Made by a program: the position numbers and the translations under genes
The notes under the pieces: generated by a model
The model's database searches: none
Seen by the model: the letters and a program-made list of their open reading frames with translations, nothing else
Told to the model about the DNA's origin: nothing
Assembly (NCBI GenBank): GCA_036013505.1
Contig: CP107851.1
Location: 744,001-808,000 of the forward strand
Direction of reading: 5' to 3'
Length of the DNA stretch: 64,000 nt
From: Streptomyces sp. NBC_00510
GTDB lineage: Bacteria > Actinomycetota > Actinomycetes > Streptomycetales > Streptomycetaceae
Shown here: positions 25,263 through 35,257 of the stretch, piece by piece
Position numbering within the stretch: position 1 is the stretch's first letter
Layout of the letters: each line of letters starts with the position of its first letter

Positions 25263-25904
25263 GTGGTCCTCACCAGGCCTGCCGGCCGCCGCGCCGGCGT
25301 GCTGCTGGCGACGGGTGCCGTCTGCGCTGCGACGGCCCTCCCGGGCTGCTCGTCCGCCACGCGCAGCACCGGGGCTGCGGCCCCCTCTCGTTCGGCGTCC
25401 GCCATCACCGTCACCGTCGACACCATGACGTCCGACTTTCCCGCGCGGGCGAACAATCGCCTTTCCGCGGGACCAGGGCCGTGCACGGAACTGGAGGCCC
25501 ATCTGGGCAACAGCCAGGTCGACGCGGGACATCAGCGGGATCTCATCGTCCTCGTCAACACCTCGACCCGGCCATGCGTGCTGCGGGGCTACCCTTCCGT
25601 TGCCGTCGCAGGCAGGGATGGCAGTCGCGTCGCCACCAGGATCACGCACGATGGCGGCGACGCCTTCTACACCGAACCCGCTCGCCGCCTTCTCGTGCAG
25701 CCTTCGGGTGAAGCCTCGTTCAACGTCGCGTGGCAACGTGTGCCGGAGGGGGTGAGCGACGTCTGCCGTGCCGGCTCCGCATACATCGTGGGCGCTCCGA
25801 TCGCCGCCCGTACGGCATACCTCCCCATCGACGTCTCGCCCTGCTCGCACGGGCTCCTGGCGGTGTCGACTTTCGTGCCGGGCAACGTGGGCATCAACGC
25901 CTAG
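25263..25904 (+). CDS. DUF4232 lipoprotein
   Basis: A 213-residue exported protein. The lipoprotein signal ends in ALPGC (Cys28). The mature part has a Ser/Ala-rich linker, then the DUF4232 domain (about residues 75-210) with CTELEAHLGNSQVDAGHQRD, LVNTSTRPCVLRGYPSVAVAG and the C-terminal DVSPCSHGLLAVSTF. Four mature cysteines could form two disulfides. Function of the family is unknown. GTG 25263 has GGAAGGGAG about 7 bases upstream. Confidence 0.85.
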   Translation: MVLTRPAGRRAGVLLATGAVCAATALPGCSSATRSTGAAAPSRSASAITVTVDTMTSDFPARANNRLSAGPGPCTELEAHLGNSQVDAGHQRDLIVLVNTSTRPCVLRGYPSVAVAGRDGSRVATRITHDGGDAFYTEPARRLLVQPSGEASFNVAWQRVPEGVSDVCRAGSAYIVGAPIAARTAYLPIDVSPCSHGLLAVSTFVPGNVGINA

Positions 25905-26455
25905 CCTGTCGGTGGAGGCCGATCGCCCGGCCCTTTCCCCTGGGTGCCGACTGCAGACGCGTGTGTCTCCGCTTCGTCCGTCCACGGGGCCTGTCCATGC
26001 CGCGATGTAACCGACCGCTACGGTAGGCAGACCTGGCACGCCGTCACCCGTCGAGCCGAACGCAAGCTGACACGCCGTGCACGTATCGAAGGCGGCTCGT
26101 ATGGTCGATACGCAGGCAGGACCGACCCTGAAGATGCGCAGACAGGGTTGTATCAATGGGTACGGCCGCTTCCCGTGTGGGGGCGGCCGTCCACATCAGG
26201 CGGGCCGCGGCACGCGCTGACGTCAGGAGCGCCGGCCTCACCTTCGGGCGTACCCGACCGGGAGCCCTGGCCGCGCTGCCAGGGTACGAAACCGCAGTTC
26301 AGGGGCGCCTCGCACCGACAATCCCACGCTGCGAGCACGGACCGGCCCGCCGCGCTGGTGCGGGTCGGGCGCCGGAACTCTTCGAGAGGGCAGGCACCGC
26401 GATGCCCACCCTCCGTCAGACCGCGCCGTGCGCGCGGCGCTTGACCGGCGCCGGT
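25905..26455. other. Gene-poor stretch of 551 bases
   Basis: No gene could be supported. Several overlapping short frames exist without recognisable domains. It separates the convergent lipoprotein and membrane-protein genes. It may hold decayed sequence, but no identifiable fragment was seen. Confidence 0.45.
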
Positions 26456-27427
26456 TCAGGTCGTCCCGCGGTTCTGCCGGGCCGCACGGGAACGCAGACC
26501 GAGGCGGATGGCGAGGGCGGCCGCGCCGGTCAGGCTCGCGGTCTTCGCCCACAGCATCCCGGAGGCGTAGGGGACGGCGGCCGCCACCCCGTACGGGTAC
26601 AGCAGGACGAACAGCGGGGCCACGACCAGTACCGCCGCGCAGAGGGCCCCGTGGCGAACGCGGGCCAGGCCGAAGGCCGCCGGGAAGGCCAGCACGAGCG
26701 GCGCGAAGAGGGTGAACAGGTGCATCGGGTCCGCGCGCCCGGACTCGGTCACCCCGGGGCCGGCCAGCGCCTGGAAGACGGTGACCGATCCCACGACCAT
26801 CGGCACGCCGAGGGCCAGTGCGATCAGCGCGCCCGCGCGACGGGCGCGTGCGTCGGCCGGGGGAAGGTCGGGCGGGGCGGCCAGGACCGCCGCCGAGGCC
26901 AGCGCGAGGCCGATGACGGTCGGGAGGTTCTGCGCCAGTCCCGCCGGGCCGCCGGACCAGTAGGCGACCGGGACCGACAGTCCTGCGCCGGCCAGGGCCG
27001 CGCCGACCGCGATCCGCGCCCACGCCCAGCGGCCTGCGAGAAGGCACCCCAGGACGACCGGCCACGGTGCATAGGCGAGCGGCGTGTAGGTGCGCTCGCC
27101 GTCCCAGGGCAGCGGATCGAGCGGCCACACCGCCAGCAGCGCCGCCGACAGCGAGGCCGCCACCGCGACGATGCAGGGGATCAGCGCGGCCAGCACCCGC
27201 CCCGCCGGACGGGCCGAGTCCAGGCCCGTCCGCATCCGCAGCGCGTGCCCTGCCACGGCCGCCGTCTCGCGTAGCGCCTCCAACCGGCCCACGCCACTGG
27301 TGACGTCCTCGAGGGTCGCCGCGATCTCCGCACCGTGCTGCCCACGGTACGCGGCCGGATACAGGCCGATCACCGGGTGCCGTCTGCCCACTGCGCGCTC
27401 CCCCGCCTCGATCTCACGGTCGCTCAT
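26456..27427 (-). CDS. Multi-pass membrane protein coupled to PadR
   Basis: A 323-residue protein with a cytosolic N-terminal part (about residues 1-78, with YPAAYRGQHGAEIAATLED, reminiscent of the HAAS helical domain that partners PadR proteins) and about eight hydrophobic segments. No transport motif is recognised. Its ATG overlaps the stop of the PadR gene (27424-27427). PadR plus HAAS-domain membrane protein is a recurrent pair, and I infer that it senses membrane state or anchors signalling. Confidence 0.75.
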   Translation of the reverse strand: MSDREIEAGERAVGRRHPVIGLYPAAYRGQHGAEIAATLEDVTSGVGRLEALRETAAVAGHALRMRTGLDSARPAGRVLAALIPCIVAVAASLSAALLAVWPLDPLPWDGERTYTPLAYAPWPVVLGCLLAGRWAWARIAVGAALAGAGLSVPVAYWSGGPAGLAQNLPTVIGLALASAAVLAAPPDLPPADARARRAGALIALALGVPMVVGSVTVFQALAGPGVTESGRADPMHLFTLFAPLVLAFPAAFGLARVRHGALCAAVLVVAPLFVLLYPYGVAAAVPYASGMLWAKTASLTGAAALAIRLGLRSRAARQNRGTT

Positions 27428-27777
27428 GCGCTTGCTCCGCCTTGCACCGGCCCTGGGCGGCCCAGCCCGATACGGCGAGCGGCCTCGTGCGCCGTCGCGC
27501 GCATCCGGTCCGCCTCCGCGGCAAGGAGGGTGTACCCGGCGTCGGTGAGCGCGTAGGTCCGGCGCAGCCTGCCCTCGACGATCTCCTCGCGGTCGACCCT
27601 GACGACCCCCTGCCCCAACAGGCGGTCCAGCGCCCCGTACAAGGTGCCCGCCCGCAGACGGACCCGGCCGCCGGAAATCGCGGCGACCTCCTCGATCAGC
27701 GCGTACCCGTGCCTGGGTGCATCGGCGAGTGCGGTGAGCAGGAGCAACGTCGGCTCCTGCAAGGAACGTTCAGCCAT
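27424..27777 (-). CDS. PadR-family transcriptional regulator (short form)
   Basis: A 117-residue PadR of the compact type: winged helix from PTLLLLTALADAPRHGYALIEE through RAGTLYGALDRLLGQGVV and the wing RRTYALTDAG, then one C-terminal dimerisation helix. It is translationally coupled to the membrane-protein gene. Its promoter appears leaderless (TTGTAT-16-TATAGT, 8 bases before ATG) and lies in a TATA-rich partial dyad, suggesting autorepression. Confidence 0.92.
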   Translation of the reverse strand: MAERSLQEPTLLLLTALADAPRHGYALIEEVAAISGGRVRLRAGTLYGALDRLLGQGVVRVDREEIVEGRLRRTYALTDAGYTLLAAEADRMRATAHEAARRIGLGRPGPVQGGASA

Positions 27778-27785
27778 GCCCGCAG

Positions 27786-27813
27786 ACTATATATCGGCGA
27801 ACTGCATATACAA
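27786..27813 (-). promoter_or_regulatory. Leaderless promoter of the short padR gene
   Basis: On the minus strand TTGTAT (27813-27808), 16 bases, then TATAGT (27791-27786), 8 bases before the start codon. TATAT (27788-27792) and ATATA (27806-27810) form the arms of a partial dyad overlapping it, a likely PadR site. Confidence 0.6.
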
Positions 27814-27818
27814 GTCCC

Positions 27819-27846
27819 TTGACTTTTCCGACCGTTCATTTACCTT
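27819..27846 (+). promoter_or_regulatory. Promoter of the alpha/beta hydrolase gene
   Basis: TTGACT (27819-27824), 16-base spacer, TACCTT (27841-27846). It stands back to back with the padR promoter, so PadR may affect both. Confidence 0.55.
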
Positions 27847-27962
27847 GCCCGCAAACAACTTGTGCACGAGACGATATGGCGCTAGGTTTCTGGGTGTCGG
27901 CGGCACCCCAGCGGCGCACCGGCGAAGGACACGACCCGCACTGCCCAAGGAGAAGAACCACC

Positions 27963-28706
27963 ATGACCGACACCACCGCCCGCCCCGCCCCGCACAAGCC
28001 CACGGTCGTCCTGGTGCACGGCGCGTTCGCGGACTCCTCCAGCTGGAACGGCGTCATCGAGCACCTGCGCCAGGCGGGATTTCCGGTCCTCGCGCCGGCC
28101 AACCCGCTGCGGGGCCTGGCCGGTGACGCCGCGTACGTCGCCAGCGTGGTGAAGAGCGTCGAAGGACCCGTCGTGCTCGCCGGGCATTCCTACGGCGGCG
28201 CCGTGATCAGCCAGGCCGCCGACGGGGATCCGAAGGTCAAGGCGCTGGTGTACGTCGCCGCCTTCATCCCCGAGAAGGGCGAGAGCGCCCTGGAGCTGTC
28301 GAACGCCTACCCGGGGAGCACCCTCGGCCCGAACCTCCACGCGGTGCCCTTCCCGCTGGCCGACGGCGGCACCGGGTCCGACCTGTACATCAAGACCGAC
28401 AGCTTCCACGACCAGTTCGCCGCCGACGTGCCGCAGTCCGTGACCGACCTGATGGCCGCCACCCAGCGCCCGGTCGCCGCGGCGGCCCTGGAGGAGAAGG
28501 CCACCGCGGCCGCATGGCGGTCGGTCCCCTCGTGGAGCCTGGTCGCCACCGCGGACCGCAACATCCCGCCGGCGGCCCAGCACTTCATGTCCGAGCGCGC
28601 CAAGGCCCACACGGTGGAGCTCGACGCCTCCCACGCGGTGTCGGTCTCCCAGCCCGAGGCCGTCGCCCGCCTCATCCGGCAGGCCGCCGAGAGCGCCACC
28701 CGCTGA
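27963..28706 (+). CDS. Alpha/beta hydrolase
   Basis: A 247-residue alpha/beta-hydrolase fold enzyme. Landmarks are VVLVHGAFADSSSWNG (oxyanion region), the nucleophile elbow GHSYGG (Ser near residue 78) and the terminal His in LDASHAVSVSQPEAVA. This is the esterase-like family common in Streptomyces and in regulon neighbourhoods of PadR/TetR genes. Ribosome-binding site AAGGAGAAG lies 7 bases before ATG 27963. It is divergent from the PadR/membrane pair. No signal peptide. Substrate unknown. Confidence 0.9.
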   Translation: MTDTTARPAPHKPTVVLVHGAFADSSSWNGVIEHLRQAGFPVLAPANPLRGLAGDAAYVASVVKSVEGPVVLAGHSYGGAVISQAADGDPKVKALVYVAAFIPEKGESALELSNAYPGSTLGPNLHAVPFPLADGGTGSDLYIKTDSFHDQFAADVPQSVTDLMAATQRPVAAAALEEKATAAAWRSVPSWSLVATADRNIPPAAQHFMSERAKAHTVELDASHAVSVSQPEAVARLIRQAAESATR

Positions 28707-28734
28707 CCAGGCTTCCGGCAGGTGTTCGGAGGTG

Positions 28735-28763
28735 TTGCCCAGGCCCGTGGCAGCCACTAGTTT
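28735..28763 (+). promoter_or_regulatory. Promoter of the VOC-protein gene
   Basis: TTGCCC (28735-28740), 17-base spacer, TAGTTT (28758-28763), about 160 bases before the start codon at 28922. Confidence 0.5.
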
Positions 28764-28921
28764 CGATCGGGTGACTGCCGGGTCGGCCTTGAGCCATGCA
28801 CGAGTCGGGTTGCCGGCCTTGGCGTGAGCGCGAGGCGGGCAAGAGCCCCGCCCTCCTTCCGAGTCTCCTCGCGGCGCCCCACGCGGTGCCTGTTCCCAGC
28901 GAATTCGAGACCCGGAGACCG

Positions 28922-29359
28922 ATGTCACCCATGCCGAACAAGCAGCAGAACCCGTACACGAACGAGCCGACGGCGGCTCCTGCCCAGTTGAACCACACCG
29001 CTGTCTACGCCCGGGACCGGCAGTTGTCGGCCGAGTTCCTGGCCGTGATGCTGGGCCTGAAGGTCGCCGCGCCCTTCGGGCCGTTCCTCCCCGTCGATCT
29101 CGGCAACGGCGTCACCCTCGACTACTACGAGAAGCTCGACGAGCCGATCCAGTCGCAGCACTACGCGTTCCTCGTGTCCGAGAAGCAGTTCGACGGAGTG
29201 ATCGCCCGCCTGGAAGCGGTGGGGGTCACCTACTACGCCGACCCCGGCCATACCGAGCCCGGCCGGATCAACCGCCTGTTCGGTGGTCGTGGCGCGTACT
29301 TCGCCGATCCGGACGGTCACAACATGGAGGTCATGACCCGGCCCTACACCCGTCCGTAG
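28922..29359 (+). CDS. VOC-superfamily (glyoxalase/dioxygenase fold) protein
   Basis: A 145-residue vicinal-oxygen-chelate protein: LNHTAVYARDRQLSAEFLAVMLGLKV (first beta-alpha unit with His), HYAFLVSEKQFDGVIARLEAVGV and GGRGAYFADPDGHNMEVMTRP (terminal metal Glu). The His-His-Glu metal triad typical of VOC enzymes is compatible with the sequence. The reaction cannot be inferred. ATG 28922 follows GGAGA by 3-4 bases; 28931 is an alternative. Its last bases overlap the end of the convergent SUKH-4 gene. Confidence 0.85.
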   Translation: MSPMPNKQQNPYTNEPTAAPAQLNHTAVYARDRQLSAEFLAVMLGLKVAAPFGPFLPVDLGNGVTLDYYEKLDEPIQSQHYAFLVSEKQFDGVIARLEAVGVTYYADPGHTEPGRINRLFGGRGAYFADPDGHNMEVMTRPYTRP

Positions 29360-30014
29360 TCGACGGCCGTCGACTCGCCGTTCCTCCTCCCGGCCCCGGG
29401 CGGTGAAGCCCGGGGCCGGCCGAGAGGTGGGGGCCGGTGCGCTGGTCCTGCATGAGGTTCCGCACGTACCGCAGCACGCTGTACCAGGCCGAGTCCTCGT
29501 CCTCCATGGCCGCGGCATCGGCACGACGCATGCGTGCCAGCAGCCTGTCGCGCGCGCCCTCCGGGTCGACGCCCTCGTCGGCGGCGGCCTCGGGGTCGTA
29601 GTGCGGCCGTTCCTCCTCCAGCGCGTGGAGGAAGAACGCCAGCACGTCCACCGCGCTGTTGAGCAGGTGCGGGCGCCCGTCCTCCGGAATGCAGTACACG
29701 GCCCCGGCCCGGGTGTCGACGACGACGTCGTCCATGCCGATCCCGCCGAGGGACAGCCACGACGACATGTCGAAGGGGCAGCTCGGGTACTTCTCCGAGA
29801 CGGCCTGCCAGGCCTCGCCGCCGATGCGCAGGTCCCCGTCGATGAGCCGCTGCTCCGCCTCGAACCAGCCGATCCGGTCCGGAAGACCCACGTCCCTCAG
29901 AAAGACCCGGGTCGGCTCGTGAGCGACGCCGGCGAGCGCCGCGTCATCCACAGTCACCAGTTCTTCGGGGCCGAAAACCGACTCCATCGCGACGCGGTCG
30001 ATCAGAGGACTCAT
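29331..30014 (-). CDS. SUKH-4-family immunity-like protein
   Basis: A 227-residue protein matching the SUKH-4 pattern: PTRVFLRDVGLPDRIGWF, then LGGIGMDDVVVDTRAGAVYCIPE and the helix LLNSAVDVLAFFLHALEEERP. SUKH proteins are mostly immunity proteins against contact or polymorphic toxins, but in Streptomyces many are orphan. ATG 30014 overlaps the stop of the quinone oxidoreductase gene (ATGA), so it is translationally coupled to an enzyme rather than to a toxin gene; no toxin is seen nearby. ATG 29987 is an alternative start. The last 35 or so residues are low-complexity. Confidence 0.75.
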   Translation of the reverse strand: MSPLIDRVAMESVFGPEELVTVDDAALAGVAHEPTRVFLRDVGLPDRIGWFEAEQRLIDGDLRIGGEAWQAVSEKYPSCPFDMSSWLSLGGIGMDDVVVDTRAGAVYCIPEDGRPHLLNSAVDVLAFFLHALEEERPHYDPEAAADEGVDPEGARDRLLARMRRADAAAMEDEDSAWYSVLRYVRNLMQDQRTGPHLSAGPGLHRPGPGGGTASRRPSTTDGCRAGS

Positions 30015-31039
30015 TTCGCGGTTGCCGGTCCTTCACTCGGGGGCGCCTGACGGCCGACGGTGATCACGGTCTTGCCGCGGGCATGGCCCCGCTCCACGTG
30101 GCGCATGCCCTCGGCAGCCTCCGCCAGCGGGTAGGTACGCTCGACCACAGGGGCCAGCCGGCCCGCCTCCATCAGCGCGGTGACGGCGAGCAGGTCCTCG
30201 TGGGTGGGCCCGGCCGGGGTCGCCGGAAGGATGACGCACAGCCGCTGCCGGACGAACGCGTTGGCCGCGACCAGGCGCAGCGTTGAGGCGACCGCACCGA
30301 ACAGTCGGCCGGGCGATCCGCCGCCGTTGGCCACGAGGGTGCCTTCCGGGGTGAGTGTCCGGCGCAGCCGGCCCAGCGGGTGGTTGCCGACGTTGTCCAG
30401 GATCAGGTCGTAGCGCGCGCCCGACTCGGTGAAGTCCTGCCGGGTGTGGTCGACGACGTGCGCGGCGCCCAAGGAGCGCGCCAGGTCGGCGTTGCCGGGA
30501 CTGCACACCGCGGTGACCTCGGCGTCCAGGGCCGCGGCGATCTGCACGGCGAAGTGGCCCACGCCTCCGGTGGCGCCGTTGACCAGCACCCGCTGCCCGG
30601 CCTGCGCCCGGCCCACGGTGCGGATGCCGCGCAGCGCGGTCACCGCCCCCATCGGCACCGCCGCCGCCTGTTCGAAGGTCAGCCCCGCGGGTTTGGGGAC
30701 CACCAGGTCGGGGGTGGTGCGGGCGTACTCGGCGAAGGAGCCCGGGCAGAAGCCCAGCACCTCGTCACCGGGTGTGACGCCCTGCACGCCCGCGCCGACC
30801 GCCTCCACGTGCCCGGCCGCGTCGATGCCCGCCACCGGTACCTTCGGCCGGGTCGCTCCCATGCCGCCCATGAGCCGCGCCACATACGGGTCGCCGCGCA
30901 TCATGTGCCAGTCGTACGGGTTGACGGCCGCCGCACGCACCCGCACCAGTACCTCGCCGGCTCCCGCCTCGGGCCGGTCGACGTCCTCCAGGCGCAGGAC
31001 TTCCGGCGGACCGAACCTCTTTTGGACGATCGCTTTCAT
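30011..31039 (-). CDS. Zinc-independent quinone oxidoreductase / MDR alcohol dehydrogenase
   Basis: A 342-residue medium-chain dehydrogenase of the NADPH:quinone oxidoreductase type. It begins MKAIVQKRFGPPEVLRLEDV, has the AAAVNPYDW turn, the cofactor motif NGATGGVGHFAVQIA and lacks the zinc-binding cysteine loop. It probably reduces quinones or enones. GGGGAGC lies 4 bases before ATG 31039. A promoter with an operator in its spacer is at 31119-31147, and a TetR gene lies directly upstream on the same strand. Confidence 0.92.
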   Translation of the reverse strand: MKAIVQKRFGPPEVLRLEDVDRPEAGAGEVLVRVRAAAVNPYDWHMMRGDPYVARLMGGMGATRPKVPVAGIDAAGHVEAVGAGVQGVTPGDEVLGFCPGSFAEYARTTPDLVVPKPAGLTFEQAAAVPMGAVTALRGIRTVGRAQAGQRVLVNGATGGVGHFAVQIAAALDAEVTAVCSPGNADLARSLGAAHVVDHTRQDFTESGARYDLILDNVGNHPLGRLRRTLTPEGTLVANGGGSPGRLFGAVASTLRLVAANAFVRQRLCVILPATPAGPTHEDLLAVTALMEAGRLAPVVERTYPLAEAAEGMRHVERGHARGKTVITVGRQAPPSEGPATAK

Positions 31040-31118
31040 CGAAGCTCCCCAACCCCTCGTCGCCGATCGCCCGAAGCGGTACGCCCGGGCGGTGCGCCAC
31101 TCAACTCCCTTGTCACGC

Positions 31119-31147
31119 ACGGTAGGTGTACGGCGTACACCCGTCAA
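31119..31147 (-). promoter_or_regulatory. Promoter with a dyad operator filling the spacer
   Basis: On the minus strand TTGACG (31147-31142) and TACCGT (31124-31119) are separated by exactly 17 bases, and those 17 bases (31125-31141) form the dyad GGTGTAC-3-GTACACC. A repressor bound there would directly block RNA polymerase. The adjacent TetR protein is the obvious candidate. The promoter serves the quinone oxidoreductase-SUKH pair. Confidence 0.8.
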
Positions 31148-31194
31148 GAGGCGTGGGAGGGGAAGGTCGCCTGGGTGGTGTCGCTGCCGCCGCG

Positions 31195-31881
31195 TCAGGC
31201 CCGGTTCCGGAGCCGCTCCAGGCCGTCCAGCATCAGGTCGAGGGCGAACTCGAACTCCAGTTGGTCGTCGCAGCCGGCACCGACGACGGACTGCGCGTCA
31301 TGGGCGACCGCCATGGCCAGTTCGGTGACGTGGGGGTATCGCGCGGCCATCTCCTCGGGTGGCGGTGCGTCCGGATCCGGCTCGCCGCCCGGGCTGTCCT
31401 CGAACAGCTCCTGCGAGAAGCCCAGGACACGGCTGCCCATGACGTGCATCGCATGATGGACCAGGTCCAGCGAGAAGCCCCCGGCCCTGAAGATCCCGAT
31501 CATCGAGTCCAGGTACGCCAGCACCGCCGGCGTCGGGGCCGTCCGCGCCTTCATCCGGGCCTCGATCACCCCGGACGCCCACGGATGACGCAGCAGCATC
31601 CGGCGCGCGGACAGCACACGCCCCCGCACCGCGGGCTGCCAGTCCGCCCCGGCGACCGGCGGGTCGATCTCGCCGACCACGGCATCGATCATGCCGTCGA
31701 GCAACTCGTCCTTGTTCTGCACGTGCTTGTACAGCGCCATCGGCACCACACCGAGCGCCCCCGCGATCTTCCGCATGCTCAGTGCCGCGACCCCGCCGTC
31801 ATCGGCCAGCGCCACCGCGGCACCCAGAATCCGCTCCCGGCTCAACGGCTTGCGGGGCCGCGTCGTCGCTCCGGACTGCAT
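31195..31881 (-). CDS. TetR-family repressor (TetR_C type)
   Basis: A 228-residue TetR regulator. The DNA-binding part (about residues 12-60) reads LSRERILGAAVALADDGGVAALSMRKIAGALGVVPMALYKHVQNKDELLDGMID, the classical TetR form with the AxYKHVxxKxxL core; the C-terminal domain is the large TetR_C_1 ligand-binding type. ATG 31881 is used. It is 155 bases upstream of the quinone oxidoreductase gene on the same strand and probably represses it through the 17-base dyad, with an enone, quinone or related inducer. Confidence 0.92.
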   Translation of the reverse strand: MQSGATTRPRKPLSRERILGAAVALADDGGVAALSMRKIAGALGVVPMALYKHVQNKDELLDGMIDAVVGEIDPPVAGADWQPAVRGRVLSARRMLLRHPWASGVIEARMKARTAPTPAVLAYLDSMIGIFRAGGFSLDLVHHAMHVMGSRVLGFSQELFEDSPGGEPDPDAPPPEEMAARYPHVTELAMAVAHDAQSVVGAGCDDQLEFEFALDLMLDGLERLRNRA

Positions 31882-32002
31882 GGCGATCTCCACCGTCCCC
31901 CTCTCAACTGCTCCACCGGGCCCGCCCCGACACGTCCCCACCGGCACGCGCCGGCAGGCCGGGCCCCATCCTCCCCCACACCCGCTGCCGATGCGTGTGG
32001 GG

Positions 32003-33493
<1,491 letters not shown>

Positions 33494-33691
33494 GGCGTAC
33501 CTCCCGCCCCGTTCCCCACACACCCCACCCAGGTGACTTGGTGTCAGCCTATAGACGTACTTGTCACGTGTGAGCCGTTTTCCACAGGCTTCGGTGGGGG
33601 CGCAACGGCGTGAACGGCGGCGCCCGGCGGGATCGGTTGCTCCCGCGATCACACGATCGATGCCGGAGACCGCGACCGTCACAACAGTGTC

Positions 33692-34393
33692 ATGGGCGCT
33701 CCGGTCGCGGGCCGGCACGGCGTCGGCACGGTGGGCTCCGCCGTGACCATCGCCCCGGGCTTCGCCCGTAACAAGCAGACCATGGAGCTGTGCCCCGAGG
33801 ACGACGGCAGCGACGCCACGCAGGAGTGCACCACGGTGCGCCAGGCGTCGAACTTCGTCTACGTGCGCACCGAACCGCGTGCGGACGCCCCGCTCTTCGG
33901 CGAGCAGTCGATCCACCCCGGTGCCCCCGGTACCAACCGGATCAGCGACCGGGGCAGCACCGCCCAGGCGGGGCAGCAGTTCGTCGTCGCCGGCAAGAAG
34001 GGCGACTGGACCGCGATCTGGTTCAGCGGCAGCAAGGTGTGGTTCCACAACCCGCGCGGTGTCAACACGATCCCCGCGCGCGACGTGACGATCGTCAGGC
34101 CCGCCGCGGCCGACCCGGTGAAGGTCTACGGCACCAGCTACCCGGACGCCGCCGAGTACCCCGCCGGTCTCTCGCCGTCCACGCAGGCTCCGCTGAGCAT
34201 GTACGGCATCCCGGCGGGCCAGGCCTACGTCTCCACGGCGGCCCCGGCCCTGACGCACGACTTCTTCCCCTCCAGCGGGAAGGTCGTCTTCGGCGCCAAG
34301 AAGATGTACACCGTCCAGTACGGCCACAAGACCGCCCTGATCTACGCGGATGACGTGACCGCCAAGGGACGTCCGTCCCACCACGGCTCCTGA
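33692..34393 (+). pseudogene. 5'-truncated remnant of a secreted protein (amidase-like C-terminus)
   Basis: The 233-residue frame reads like the C-terminal part of a larger exported Streptomyces protein: VTIAPGFARNKQTMELCPEDDGSD, a SH3-like stretch NFVYVRTEPRADAPLFGEQS and a repeat with AGQQFVVAGKKGDWTAIWFSGSKVWFHNP. I recall this arrangement downstream of N-acetylmuramoyl-L-alanine amidase domains. There is no signal peptide, no catalytic domain and no ribosome-binding site before ATG 33692; the first residues look like untranslated sequence. I therefore call it a truncated gene. The preceding 200 bases hold only the kinase promoter region. Confidence 0.6.
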
Positions 34394-34415
34394 CCCGGTC
34401 CCCGGACAGGTCCAC

Positions 34416-34447
34416 CGGGGGGTCCGGCACATGTGCCGGACCCCCCG
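34416..34447. terminator. Perfect palindromic terminator
   Basis: A 32-base perfect palindrome (centre 34431/34432, G6 and C6 at the outside) ends the truncated gene and abuts the direct-repeat regulator site at 34448. Confidence 0.85.
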
Positions 34448-34465
34448 TGTATCGCGGGCGTATCG
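34448..34465 (+). promoter_or_regulatory. 11-base direct repeat, likely OmpR-type regulator site (vanZ promoter)
   Basis: TGTATCG and CGTATCG with starts 11 bases apart. A third related heptamer lies inverted at 34472-34478. The same pattern occurs, on the other strand, before the response-regulator gene at 35258-35275. Confidence 0.65.
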
Positions 34466-34511
34466 AAAAGCGCATACGCCACCGCAACGGCCCTGCGTCT
34501 CCAATGGGGGC

Positions 34512-35234
34512 GTGAACGACAACGCATCCCCGTCAGCACCGCTCCGCCGCATGCGCAGGACCGTGCTCCTCGGCCTGGCGATCCTCGGCGTGGCGGGCGC
34601 CGCGTCCGTCGTGCGGCGGCCGCTCATGATGTCCGCTCCGATGTGCATGGCGGGGCGGTGGCACGGCTGCTTCGACACGTTCAACGGTGTGGTGCTCATG
34701 ACGTTGGTCGCGCTGCCCTTGGCCTTGCTGGTGGTGTGGGCTCTGGCGCACGGTCGGCGTGCCGCCGGCGGCACGTCGGCCTGGCGGATGTCGCTGGCCG
34801 AGGTGGGCATGGTCCACGGGACGGTGCCGTTCCTGTGGCTGACCATGATGCCGGGCGGCGGTGCCGGCGTCGTCCCCGCCCGGGTGAGTCTGGTACCGCT
34901 GCGGGACCTGGTCACGATGGGGCCCCTCGGCATCGTCGGCAACCTGCTGGTCTTCGCGGCGCTGGGGTTCTTCGCCCCGATGCGGTTCGCGGCGCTGGCG
35001 TCCGTGCCGCGGATCCTGGCGCTCGGGGCGGGCTGCTCGGTCCTGGTCGAAACCGCGCAGTACGTCCTGCGGCTGGACCGGGTGTCCTCCGTGGACGACG
35101 TCCTGGTCAACGCCGCCGGCGCCGTGCTGGCCGCGCTGGCGTCGCGCCGCTGGTGGCGCACCACGACGGAAGCGCCGTCGGAGCAGCCTCGCCCCGCGCC
35201 GGCACCGGCACCGGCACCGGCACCGGCAGGCTGA
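34512..35234 (+). CDS. VanZ-like membrane protein
   Basis: A 240-residue protein with five hydrophobic segments and the VanZ-family pattern: an acidic-polar first loop, VSLVPLRDLV, GNLLVFAALGFFAPMRF and LVETAQYVLRLDRVSSVDDVLVNAAGAVLAAL, where the ETxQ and DDxxxNxxG motifs are family marks. VanZ proteins confer low-level teicoplanin resistance in enterococci. The C-terminus is a PAPAPAPAPAPAG tail encoded by a CCGGCA-type tandem repeat, prone to length variation. GTG 34512 follows a run of Gs. An orphan response-regulator gene follows, and both share an 11-base direct-repeat promoter element. Confidence 0.85.
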   Translation: MNDNASPSAPLRRMRRTVLLGLAILGVAGAASVVRRPLMMSAPMCMAGRWHGCFDTFNGVVLMTLVALPLALLVVWALAHGRRAAGGTSAWRMSLAEVGMVHGTVPFLWLTMMPGGGAGVVPARVSLVPLRDLVTMGPLGIVGNLLVFAALGFFAPMRFAALASVPRILALGAGCSVLVETAQYVLRLDRVSSVDDVLVNAAGAVLAALASRRWWRTTTEAPSEQPRPAPAPAPAPAPAG

Positions 35235-35257
35235 GCGTCCGGTGGGCACACGTCGTC

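Noticed and set aside
26153..26444. Possible small genes in the 551-base gap before the membrane protein
   Set aside because: Only overlapping low-complexity frames; no homology or start signal is visible.
27963..29359. Hydrolase and VOC genes as one operon
   Set aside because: A separate promoter-like sequence (28735-28763) and a 215-base gap lie between them, so independent transcription is more likely.
35195..35233. GC-rich tandem repeat as a possible array or mobile-element mark
   Set aside because: It is a CCGGCA-type codon repeat encoding the PA-rich tail of the VanZ-like protein, not an independent element.
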